Origin: a virus
Length of the DNA stretch: 43,588 nt
Virus record (IMG/VR): IMGVR_UViG_3300042893_000573
Span: 1-43,588 of that record
Strand: one strand, 5' to 3'
Shown here one piece after another: positions 8,082 through 15,303 of this stretch; the stretch's first letter is position 1; each line of letters opens with the position of its first letter. The notes under the pieces are model-generated. The model saw only the letters and a list, made by a program, of their open reading frames with translations. It made no database searches and had not been told where the DNA came from. A program made the translations under genes and the position numbers.

Positions 8082-8372
8082 TTATTTTATAAAATTAGAA
8101 ACTATCTGAATATAGTTTTGTGGTATTCTCAATATTGTTCCATCTGGTAATCCAAATGGTGCATCATGTATATTATTTGCTGCTGCTATAATCCACCAAA
8201 GAGTTTGGTCTTTATAGTATTGATATGCTAATGTATCCAAACGGTCACCAGTTTCAGTAGCTACATAAATATCATCATCTCTTAATGGAATGTTAGGATA
8301 TATTTTTGGTCTATATACTTCTCTACCATCAAAAGTTTTTTTTGTCTTTGCCGTATAATATCTACTTTCCAT
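8082..8372 (-). CDS. LysM-domain baseplate/tail protein (gpX or gp53-like)
   Basis: A 96-residue protein. Residues ~37-85 form one LysM-type fold: TGDRLDTLAYQYYKDQTLWWIIAAAN, then a DGTILRIP stretch in which the final strand is expected. The motif 'GD-LD-LA-YY-D-WW-I--AN' is the standard signature of phage tail proteins of the gpX type and of the LysM part of T4 gp53. In such phages these proteins hold hub and tube parts of the baseplate together; binding to peptidoglycan is not required. It is nested between two large baseplate genes with gaps of 5 and 7 bases, so one transcript is likely. The family is confident; the exact baseplate position is inferred. Confidence 0.85.
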   Translation of the reverse strand: MESRYYTAKTKKTFDGREVYRPKIYPNIPLRDDDIYVATETGDRLDTLAYQYYKDQTLWWIIAAANNIHDAPFGLPDGTILRIPQNYIQIVSNFIK

Positions 8373-8377
8373 ATTGC

Positions 8378-10813
8378 TTAACTTACATTATTACTTGCTG
8401 GATACTCCTTACCATCGATACCAGTCCAACCAGATATTTTTGATTTATATCTAAGGTATTCCTTTACACCAGCTTCACCATTATATCTTTTACCATCCTC
8501 ACCATATGTAAAATAATCAGGTAAGAATGGCAATCCACGATTATCAAATATTAACTTTCCGTTTGCAAAAACCTTACCTTCAAACCCTTCGGAGATTTTA
8601 TTTACTTGTACTTTATAATTAGGTGGCGGGTCTACCTTTGGTGCAGCTGCAGTTTCCATACCAGCATCTGTTTTTGTAGGTGTAGTTGCTTGAGCCGGAT
8701 TGTTTTCATTTGCTGCAAATGATTTTGCTGTATCGTTTGGTAATTGTGTTTCCTTTGGTTGCGTATCATCTATCGATTCTGCGTTATTTGCATTATCTGT
8801 AATTGTTTCATTTTTAGATGTTTGCTCCAATGAATACTTTCCACCTTTAGCTCCAGGTATTCTTGGTAATTTATCAAATCCATATAAATAATTACCAGCT
8901 GTATTTCCTTTTGATTCAACTAATTTAAGAGTGATACTAACATCAATTACTTTTGGTAATTTATAATTATCAATTGATGTATCTTCACCATTTATTTTAA
9001 ATTTAGCATCATCTTTCATACCACTAGCTGCAGTAGGACCAACTTCCCAAGGAGTATTATCATCAATGTTATAAGAAAGTGATTCTATAAAGCAAACTCT
9101 ATTTTTATAAAGATTACCCAAAGTCAATTCTACGAATGGAGGTACTACATACACACCAGCACTACCATATCCTTGTGGATATGCTAATGATGTTAAAAAG
9201 TTTATTCTTTGCCAAGCTGCTATATGTTGTAATGGTGTTGTTGAATATACTTTAAAATTAAATTGTACACTTCTTTCAATTCCACTATATGTGTAGTAAT
9301 TAAACGGAGAGCCTATGAATTTAGAAGAATCCCAAGATGGCGATACCGTTTCAGATAGACCCGATACTGTTGCTCTAAAATTAACAGCCTGTCCTTTTGC
9401 TACTGATTTAAATTTCAACGTTATAAAATCATAATCATCCAATATAGTCCCATCTTTTAATTTTAATTGAGTTACACCAGGAGGTAAACTATAAGGAGTT
9501 TTATCATTTAAAAAATCAAGTTTATTTGCGTTATCAATACCCAATTTACTTTTTAAAGAAACCATAGGTTCTTTTTCATTATTTTTTAAACTGCTATATG
9601 CATTAATTGTAACATCTGCTCTAGATATAGGTGAACCAATACCCTTACCATTTGCCAAATCACCAGATGCTGCCATCATAGCATCTAATTTTGTAGATAA
9701 ATCATTTCGTAATTTGATATCATCTTGCGTTTCATCTACAGTTGTTGAATATGTTATTTTTGGGTCAGGAGTTGCTGCTGTTGCATTTGGTTTGTTATCT
9801 CCAACTTGAGCTTTACCATCTGCTAATAATTGTTGTCCTTGCTTTTTAGCTTCAGATAATTTTCCAGTTATACCAGATGCTTTATCTTTTAACTTATCAC
9901 CAATACCAGCAAAAGGATTATTACCAATATTTAATGGAGTCTTTGCATCAACTATTTTAGATTTTGGTACTAATTCATTAATTCTATTTGCTACATCAGG
10001 ACCACCACCTAATTCTTTAGTTTCTTTAGCAACTAATATAGATGAAAGGTCATTTCTTTTAAAATAATCTTCGTCTGTTGGATTTACAGTATTTGAATAA
10101 TTTGCTGAACTATCATATTGTACTTCAGCTTCTCCTTTTTTTGCTAAATTTTGAGCTCCTTGCTTTGGTGCACCAAATAATTTTTTCTTTACCTCACCTT
10201 TAAGAAAATTTATGCCAGCTCCCAATAATTGATTACCAATTTGTTTAGGAGTTCCTTTTGCATTTTTTGCTAAAAATTGCCCTACTAATGTACCCTTTGA
10301 ATCGTTTTTTATTTTAGCAAGGGTAACCATTGTATCTGGCTCTTTACCTGCTATAAAATTTGGATTTAATGATACTCTAGTTGGTATAGTTGTTTCAGGA
10401 AAAGCAATGCCTAATTTACCAGCAATTTTTAATCCAAAATTTTCTGCTTTTTGTATAAAATTTCCAACAATACCTTTATCAGTAGGATTATTAGAATTAA
10501 CACCATCTTTCATTGCCTCTACTAATTTAGTAGATTTTTTGGTTAGTCTGATTAAATCAGTTCCATATGTAATTGGTGCCGATAACGTATTTATTACTCT
10601 TAAACCTGTTACTTCTTCTTCTAAAAATGTTTCTTTTGTTCTTGCTGATAGATTTCTCCTAGCTATCATAGCTGCTTTGAATGGTAAACCTAATGCATTT
10701 ACGCCGGGAGATATTGGCAAATCCTTACTGTCACGAATATCGTATTTCTTTTCAGCAGTTTGACCATTATCCAATACTTTGGTCTTAAATAATTCTTCTA
10801 ACGTCTTGCCCAT
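8378..10813 (-). CDS. Baseplate tail-tube-like structural protein with long disordered linkers
   Basis: An 811-residue protein. Residues ~440-650 look folded: LKDGTILDDYDFITLKFKS, FRATVSGLSETVSPSWDSS, YYTYSGIERSVQFNFKVYS, then NFLTSLAYPQGYG and a VYVVPPFVELTLGNLYKNR strand. This pattern resembles the tube-like proteins of contractile-phage baseplates (the role of T4 gp48/gp54). Residues ~180-430 are rich in Lys, Gly, Ala and Asn with two similar stretches (SSANYSNTVNPTDEDYFKRNDLSS and YSTTVDETQDDIKLRNDLST), an internal duplication. The C-terminal ~110 residues are Pro-, Thr- and Asp-rich, then a short folded end (YFTYGEDGKRYNGEAG). It starts two bases after the tape measure stop codon. Function is from resemblance and order; no enzyme motif is seen. 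Confidence 0.7.
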   Translation of the reverse strand: MGKTLEELFKTKVLDNGQTAEKKYDIRDSKDLPISPGVNALGLPFKAAMIARRNLSARTKETFLEEEVTGLRVINTLSAPITYGTDLIRLTKKSTKLVEAMKDGVNSNNPTDKGIVGNFIQKAENFGLKIAGKLGIAFPETTIPTRVSLNPNFIAGKEPDTMVTLAKIKNDSKGTLVGQFLAKNAKGTPKQIGNQLLGAGINFLKGEVKKKLFGAPKQGAQNLAKKGEAEVQYDSSANYSNTVNPTDEDYFKRNDLSSILVAKETKELGGGPDVANRINELVPKSKIVDAKTPLNIGNNPFAGIGDKLKDKASGITGKLSEAKKQGQQLLADGKAQVGDNKPNATAATPDPKITYSTTVDETQDDIKLRNDLSTKLDAMMAASGDLANGKGIGSPISRADVTINAYSSLKNNEKEPMVSLKSKLGIDNANKLDFLNDKTPYSLPPGVTQLKLKDGTILDDYDFITLKFKSVAKGQAVNFRATVSGLSETVSPSWDSSKFIGSPFNYYTYSGIERSVQFNFKVYSTTPLQHIAAWQRINFLTSLAYPQGYGSAGVYVVPPFVELTLGNLYKNRVCFIESLSYNIDDNTPWEVGPTAASGMKDDAKFKINGEDTSIDNYKLPKVIDVSITLKLVESKGNTAGNYLYGFDKLPRIPGAKGGKYSLEQTSKNETITDNANNAESIDDTQPKETQLPNDTAKSFAANENNPAQATTPTKTDAGMETAAAPKVDPPPNYKVQVNKISEGFEGKVFANGKLIFDNRGLPFLPDYFTYGEDGKRYNGEAGVKEYLRYKSKISGWTGIDGKEYPASNNVS

Positions 10814-10815
10814 TA

Positions 10816-13341
10816 TTAAACTTTAGCGTATGAATTAGAACCAATTCTATCCACAACTTTTGATACACCAGCCGTAACTTTAGCACCATCCATATGTACT
10901 GCAATTTTACCAGCAGCCATATCAGCTCTTAATGCTTTTATTTCACCAATCAATTCATCCATTTTAGCATCTTTATCCCCACCTTCCTCACCACCACCAA
11001 ATACTGCAGCTGCGCCTCCAGCAACTAATCCCAATGCCATCAAAGCAGGTAATGCTAATAAACCAGTTGCTGCAACAGCAGCTAATGCTATTGATAATAT
11101 TGTTAGAGCTCCAGCCAATCCTAAAATTGGCATAAAATTAATTTGAGATAATGCTGATATTTGTTCCGTTACTAATGGTATTACCGCAGATATAGCTCCC
11201 ATTCCAGCAGATACTCCCACTAATCCTGCTCCAAATAATATCATAGATGCACCTAATGCAGCAATACCTAATGACCCAGCCAATATAAGTGGTAATATTA
11301 CACCTATACCAGCAGCTGCTAACCCAAACATAACCAATCCAGCTGCTGCCGCTAATACTGAATCAATACTCAATCCTTGTATTAAACTCATAGCAAATGC
11401 AAATGGTACTAATGCTGCTCCTAATATTGCTATTGCTATTGCTCCTTGTATCATAGAACCGCTTGCTTTTGATAATACATATGCAATCCCGGCTAATCCA
11501 ACCAATCCAACTAATCCCTTACCAACATCTTCCCACTTAACCGTTGCAAACTCTTGGAATGCTTTAGCAGATACATAAAGTGCCACTGCTAATATTAATA
11601 ATGCGGCCGCCCCTTTAATTAAATCAGTTGTTTTTATTTTACTAAATTTATTTGCTTGGTCAGTAGGGCCTGCTTGTGTTTGTGGTGGTTTAACTCCTGC
11701 AGGTGGAGTTGGTGCTGCTGCAGGTGTTGTTGGTGCTGCACCACCAAATTTTGATTTTAAAAATACACCCATTGATTTCAAAGCACCACCAGCATCTTTA
11801 AAATTACTAGTCATTTCTTTTGCAGTTCCAATTGCTCCACTTAATCCAGATACAAGCCCACCTAAAGGTCCTGTTGTTAATGCCGTTAGTGATTCGGTAG
11901 CCGTATTAAATGCTCCATTTATCTGTCCACCTATTGTTGCTGCTTCCTCTTGAGTTGTTACCATTTTTTGTAATTCCTCAACGGATGTTCCTAATAGTTC
12001 AGCTGTTTTTTTCTTTTGGAAATAATCCATTTTATTAAACTCATCAACACCACCTAATGCATTTAGTGTTTCTTGAGTTGCTCCTGCTATATCACCTTCA
12101 TATGCTAATGCTCTTGCTCTGTCTAAATTAAGATTTTTACCAAGCATTGCACCCAATTCCATTTCTTGATTTATAGAATTTTCAAAATCAAGTAAATTAT
12201 CAGCTATTCCGGTCATAGTTTTTAAGCTAACCCCCATCTTAGCTGCTTGAACAGCTGCCTGTGCTAAATTCTTTCCGCCATCCTTACCATATAATGCAAA
12301 TGCTTCAGCAGAATCAGCCAAATCAGCCATAACTTTAGATGGTACTACTCCAGCCGTTTTTGCCATTTCTTTTGCACCATTAGCTAAATTTTGTGCAGTT
12401 TCAACACTACCACCATTCAATCTTGCAAATGATCCTGTTAATTTTGCTGCTTGTGCACCACTTATACCCATATTAGTGGCCATAAGGTTTGTATTCAATT
12501 GAGCCGCAAAGGTAGCGTTTTCCACACCACCTAATTCTTCTGCCAATCCTTTTGTTACATCTAATGCATCTTTAAATACAAAACTTAATGCAGTTCCTGA
12601 TATTTGTGCTCCTCCTAAAAATCCACCCAACTCTCTAGTAGATTTTCCCAATTCAGTCATCGCTTTACCAGCTCCTAACAATGATATTCTTGCAAATCCT
12701 CGCCAACCACTAAATAATAAACTAGCAGTAGCTAATACTCCACCAATTGATTTTTTAATTGTTTCATATGCCTTTACTTGAGAATCCAATTGGTCTCTTT
12801 GAGCTTCGGTAAGACTTGATAATCCCTTTGATTGTTCTGTTTGTGTATCTAAATTATCTAATATTTTTTGCTCTTCCGCTGATACATTAGATATTCCTGC
12901 TTTTTCTGCAGCAATTTTATCTAATATTAATTGTCTTTGTATTACATCATCTGCACTTAATTTTGCTAAATCTTGATTAAGAGATGCTATATTATTAAAA
13001 TGACCTATATGCTTTTCATTTACACTACTAAGACTATTCTGCATAGTAAGTCTTTCCCTTTCCATACCACCAAGATTGGTATATATTCCAGTTAAACTTT
13101 TTAAACCCCTTTCAGCATCAACATTTCCTTGTTTAAATTTTTGTTGTTCTGCATTTATTTCTTTTAATTTAGCAATATTTTTTGCATATTCTTTATCGGT
13201 ATCTCTAAGGGTTCTTAAATGGTCAGCGCTTAATTCTACAATGCTCGCATCTGTTTTTTGTATCTCTTTGAGATAAGATACTTTTTTAGCATCTAATGCT
13301 GCTTCTACTTTGCCTTTTCTACTATTAAAACTTTCTGCCAT
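10816..13341 (-). CDS. Tail tape measure protein
   Basis: An 841-residue protein that should set tail length and be ejected during infection. Residues ~1-200 are charged coiled coil. Residues ~200-500 are Ala- and Gly-rich helical repeats typical of tape measures (for example FARLNGGSVETAQNLANGA). A Pro/Ala/Thr linker (TTPAAAPTPPAGVKPP) lies near 545-565. Residues ~575-790 contain a cluster of long hydrophobic segments (LIKGAAALLILAVALYVSA, VGLVGLAGIAYVL, GVILPLILAGSLGIAALG, ALTILSIALAAVAATGLLAL). Such segments are usual in tape measures and may insert into the host membrane. It follows the chaperone pair and precedes the baseplate genes, the standard order. At about 0.15 nm per residue it predicts a tail near 125 nm, an inference. 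Confidence 0.88.
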   Translation of the reverse strand: MAESFNSRKGKVEAALDAKKVSYLKEIQKTDASIVELSADHLRTLRDTDKEYAKNIAKLKEINAEQQKFKQGNVDAERGLKSLTGIYTNLGGMERERLTMQNSLSSVNEKHIGHFNNIASLNQDLAKLSADDVIQRQLILDKIAAEKAGISNVSAEEQKILDNLDTQTEQSKGLSSLTEAQRDQLDSQVKAYETIKKSIGGVLATASLLFSGWRGFARISLLGAGKAMTELGKSTRELGGFLGGAQISGTALSFVFKDALDVTKGLAEELGGVENATFAAQLNTNLMATNMGISGAQAAKLTGSFARLNGGSVETAQNLANGAKEMAKTAGVVPSKVMADLADSAEAFALYGKDGGKNLAQAAVQAAKMGVSLKTMTGIADNLLDFENSINQEMELGAMLGKNLNLDRARALAYEGDIAGATQETLNALGGVDEFNKMDYFQKKKTAELLGTSVEELQKMVTTQEEAATIGGQINGAFNTATESLTALTTGPLGGLVSGLSGAIGTAKEMTSNFKDAGGALKSMGVFLKSKFGGAAPTTPAAAPTPPAGVKPPQTQAGPTDQANKFSKIKTTDLIKGAAALLILAVALYVSAKAFQEFATVKWEDVGKGLVGLVGLAGIAYVLSKASGSMIQGAIAIAILGAALVPFAFAMSLIQGLSIDSVLAAAAGLVMFGLAAAGIGVILPLILAGSLGIAALGASMILFGAGLVGVSAGMGAISAVIPLVTEQISALSQINFMPILGLAGALTILSIALAAVAATGLLALPALMALGLVAGGAAAVFGGGEEGGDKDAKMDELIGEIKALRADMAAGKIAVHMDGAKVTAGVSKVVDRIGSNSYAKV

Positions 13342-13356
13342 TTAGTATTATATAAA

Positions 13357-13587
13357 TTAATCCTCGTAATCAGGATCGTATTTTTTCATCAAATCATGAA
13401 ACTCTCTAGCTTGCTTTTGTATATCAACCATCTTATCTACCAATGGTTTTGGCATTTGTTTGTTTTGCTTTGCCTTTTGAAGTGCTTGATTTATTGCTTG
13501 AGATTTTAGTCCATCAAAAAAATTATCAGTAAAATTTTTTAATGAATCAAAAATACCTTCATTTTTTAACTTTTTGTTAATTGACAT
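13357..13587 (-). CDS. Small helical protein between chaperone genes and tape measure
   Basis: A 76-residue, very charged, almost wholly helical protein (MSINKKLKNEGIFDSLKNF, then AINQALQKAKQNKQMPK and DIQKQAREFHDLMKKYD), ending PDYED. It has no membrane segment. It lies 15 bases before the tape measure start and 21 bases after an ATATTTATA motif, following a terminator, so it probably heads the tape measure-baseplate transcript. The family is not recognised. A role in tail assembly is suggested only by its place. Confidence 0.75.
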   Translation of the reverse strand: MSINKKLKNEGIFDSLKNFTDNFFDGLKSQAINQALQKAKQNKQMPKPLVDKMVDIQKQAREFHDLMKKYDPDYED

Positions 13588-13607
13588 AATATTTCCCTTT
13601 TATATTG

Positions 13608-13616
13608 TATAAATAT
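13608..13616 (-). promoter_or_regulatory. ATATTTATA motif heading the tape measure transcript
   Basis: The coding strand has ATATTTATA 21 bases before the ATG of the 76-residue gene, directly downstream of a rho-independent terminator. The placement fits a promoter. Confidence 0.5.
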
Positions 13617-13624
13617 TGGATAAT

Positions 13625-13654
13625 AAAAAAGTGAGGATATTAACGCATCCTCAC
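13625..13654 (-). terminator. Rho-independent terminator after the tail chaperone frame
   Basis: On the minus strand GTGAGGAT (13654-13647), an 8-base loop, ATCCTCAC (13638-13631) and then six T (13630-13625). The stem overlaps the last codons of the 61-codon frame, whose stop is in the loop. Confidence 0.85.
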
Positions 13655-13825
13655 TTTAGGTCCTTTAGATTTGCTTTGAGCCTTTTTCATCTCTTCAGCC
13701 TCTTTTTTCTTTAAATCTATTAGTTTTTGAAAATAAAATCTTCTTAAATATACAGGCATATGGTAAACTTCAGACCAAGTAAATCCATTACTGAATTGTA
13801 CCATTTCCCAAATTTGATTATGCAA
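13640..13825 (-). CDS. Probable frameshifted C-terminal part of a tail assembly chaperone
   Basis: A 61-codon frame beginning at a TTG (13825); there is no ATG until codon 8 (13804). The product is FSNGFTWSEVYHMPVYLRRFYFQKL followed by a Lys/Glu-rich helix, resembling small proteins that follow gp26-like genes in T4-like phages. The frame stays open upstream of the TTG, reading ILPSDYRIQ, to a stop that lies upstream of a run of seven T inside the end of the gp26-like gene. A +1 or -2 shift at that run would fuse it to the gp26-like protein, giving a product of about 337-338 residues. This mimics the G/GT chaperone pair of lambda. Its position between tube and tape measure genes is the right one. 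Separate translation from TTG is possible but less attractive. Confidence 0.7.
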   Translation of the reverse strand: MHNQIWEMVQFSNGFTWSEVYHMPVYLRRFYFQKLIDLKKKEAEEMKKAQSKSKGPKVRMR

Positions 13826-13838
13826 TTGAATCCTATAA

Positions 13839-14654
13839 TCAGATGGAAGGATAAAAAAAGTTAAGCCCGAAGGGTATATCTAACGCCTCCGTATCGCCAG
13901 TTATTTCTGAAGTAAATTGGAATTTCATATCCAAATCAGGTGATATTTCCTTTATATATGCTCTAAATGCTTTTGTATCCTTTGCTAAAAACTCATTAAG
14001 AACCCATCTATTGATAAATCCTCTATCAGTATTACCATCTACAGAAACAATTATATACTTCAATCTAGTTGTTACATCAAAAGAAGATTGTGCATTTTTA
14101 TTTAATTTTTCTAAAGCCTGTGTTTCTTTTGTAATTTCTTGCTCATCACCATGAGTTAATAATTTAAATTCAATTACTTTTCCGTTTGAAGGAATAGTAA
14201 ATTTAAATCTATTATTTGAGTTTAAGGCCTTATAATCAATATCTTTTGTTTTAACTTTAGATAAATCAATTACTACATTTTGCGTTTCTAATGTAAATGG
14301 GTCTGTCATTTCTATTTCATAATCAGCACCATACCCTAAAATACGAGTTGCCATTAAAATAGCATTTTTATCACCAATAAGAATATCATTTGGATTAACA
14401 CCAGGCTCCACTACAACCGATTCAAATAATTTATCCAAAACAGTACCTTTCTTAATAAGAGTTTGGTTTGCTAAAATATCCTCCTCTCTAGCTGTCATAT
14501 ACTTTATTTCACAAGTACCTTTTCTAAGAGGATGTCCTTCAGGATATGCTAATCCTTGAGATGGTAATTCGATTGTTTCTGTTGGGAAATCAAATTGCTT
14601 AGTTTGTGCAATTGGTGTTTCCGTTGGGGTGTTTTTTATACTAATTTCTGCCAT
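13839..14654 (-). CDS. T4 gp26-like tail assembly/baseplate hub protein
   Basis: A 271-residue protein. Key stretches are FPTETIELPSQGLAYPEGHPL (residues ~23-43), CEIKYMTAREEDILANQTLI (~48-67), VNPNDILIGDKNAILMATRILGYG (~87-110), then a beta domain around FKFTIPSNGKVIEFKL. These are hallmarks of the phage family named after T4 gp26. The family is described as a baseplate hub component in T4, but in many phages the gene lies between the tube and tape measure genes, where tail assembly chaperones are encoded. That is the case here. The final codons carry a TTTTTTT run eight codons from the TGA stop region, and the +1 frame beyond is open into the next gene (see the slippery-site entry). An ATATTTA-type motif lies 28 bases upstream. 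Confidence 0.85.
   Translation of the reverse strand: MAEISIKNTPTETPIAQTKQFDFPTETIELPSQGLAYPEGHPLRKGTCEIKYMTAREEDILANQTLIKKGTVLDKLFESVVVEPGVNPNDILIGDKNAILMATRILGYGADYEIEMTDPFTLETQNVVIDLSKVKTKDIDYKALNSNNRFKFTIPSNGKVIEFKLLTHGDEQEITKETQALEKLNKNAQSSFDVTTRLKYIIVSVDGNTDRGFINRWVLNEFLAKDTKAFRAYIKEISPDLDMKFQFTSEITGDTEALDIPFGLNFFYPSI
13853..13859 (-). promoter_or_regulatory. Candidate ribosomal frameshift site (seven T)
   Basis: The zero frame reads AAC TTT TTT TAT CCT TCC ATC TGA. Skipping one T, or slipping back two, gives TTT TTT ATC CTT CCA TCT GAT and runs without stop into the 61-codon frame. A stop (TAG) in the shifted frame 33 bases upstream limits the overlap to this stretch. A -1 shift does not reach that frame. 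Confidence 0.55.
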
Positions 14655-14681
14655 AACTTTACTTTGTTTTAAGTTTGTATA

Positions 14682-14690
14682 TATAAATAC
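14682..14690 (-). promoter_or_regulatory. GTATTTATA variant of the recurrent motif upstream of the gp26-like gene
   Basis: The coding strand has GTATTTATA, 28 bases before the ATG, downstream of the tube-gene terminator. One base differs from the consensus. Confidence 0.4.
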
Positions 14691-14716
14691 ATACTTTTTA
14701 AAAAATTAGAAAGCAT

Positions 14717-14745
14717 AAAAAAGGGGATTCTTTCGAAATCCCCTT
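14717..14745 (-). terminator. Rho-independent terminator after the tail tube gene
   Basis: On the minus strand AAGGGGATT (14745-14737), loop of seven, AATCCCCTT (14729-14721) running into T (to 14717). It lies 19 bases after the tube stop. Transcripts of the abundant tube protein would end here. Confidence 0.88.
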
Positions 14746-14763
14746 ATTTTTGTTATTTTTAGA

Positions 14764-15252
14764 TTAGAATTCAAGAATTGCGTAATCGTAAGATAATGTT
14801 AATTCAATTGTAGCTGGTTCGTTAGAATCGAATGCTAAATCACCAAAGTTTGCTTGTTGAATAAATGCACCTTTAATTTTCCATTGTTCAATTTTATCAC
14901 CAACTGGTCCTAACATATAGATATCGATATCTTTTTTGTAGAAATCAGCGTATCCATCTCTACCAGTAATTGATTCATGTGATAATCTTACCCACTCCAT
15001 TACCGCTTGTGCACCTGATGGTACAATTGGGTCATAAAGAGTGATTGTGATATCTTGCCACTCACCTTTACCTTTCAACTTTCTCTTAACGTTGATATGG
15101 TCTAAAGTGATTGTTTCAAATTGAATTGTAGGTCTATTTGCTGCCTTAATCATATATGAAGGGATATTATCTATCTCCATCACATATCTATTTTTCATCT
15201 TCGGTTCGAAGTTCGTATAGAACATCTTATCAAACTCTAATATTTCTGCCAT
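14764..15252 (-). CDS. Tail tube protein (T4 gp19-like)
   Basis: A 162-residue protein, almost the same length as T4 gp19 (163). It forms the inner tube through which DNA passes. Typical parts are FEPKMKNRYVMEIDNIPSYM (~14-33), IKAANRPTIQFETITLDHIN, a GKGEWQDITITLYDPI strand, WVRLSHESITGRDGYADFYK and a C-terminal EPATIELTLSYDYAILEF. These match the gp19 family fold (beta sandwich with an alpha-loop that stacks rings). It follows the sheath gene in transcription order, as in T4. It has its own candidate promoter motif upstream and a strong terminator downstream, so it is probably made in large amounts independently of its neighbours. Confidence 0.93.
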   Translation of the reverse strand: MAEILEFDKMFYTNFEPKMKNRYVMEIDNIPSYMIKAANRPTIQFETITLDHINVKRKLKGKGEWQDITITLYDPIVPSGAQAVMEWVRLSHESITGRDGYADFYKKDIDIYMLGPVGDKIEQWKIKGAFIQQANFGDLAFDSNEPATIELTLSYDYAILEF

Positions 15253-15274
15253 TTTATTCCTTTTATTTTATATT

Positions 15275-15283
15275 AATAAATAT
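15275..15283 (-). promoter_or_regulatory. ATATTTATT variant upstream of the tube gene
   Basis: The coding strand has ATATTTATT, 23 bases before the tube ATG, in the sheath-tube gap. One base differs from the consensus motif. Confidence 0.4.
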
Positions 15284-15303
15284 CTACTTTATTGATTTTC
15301 GTA

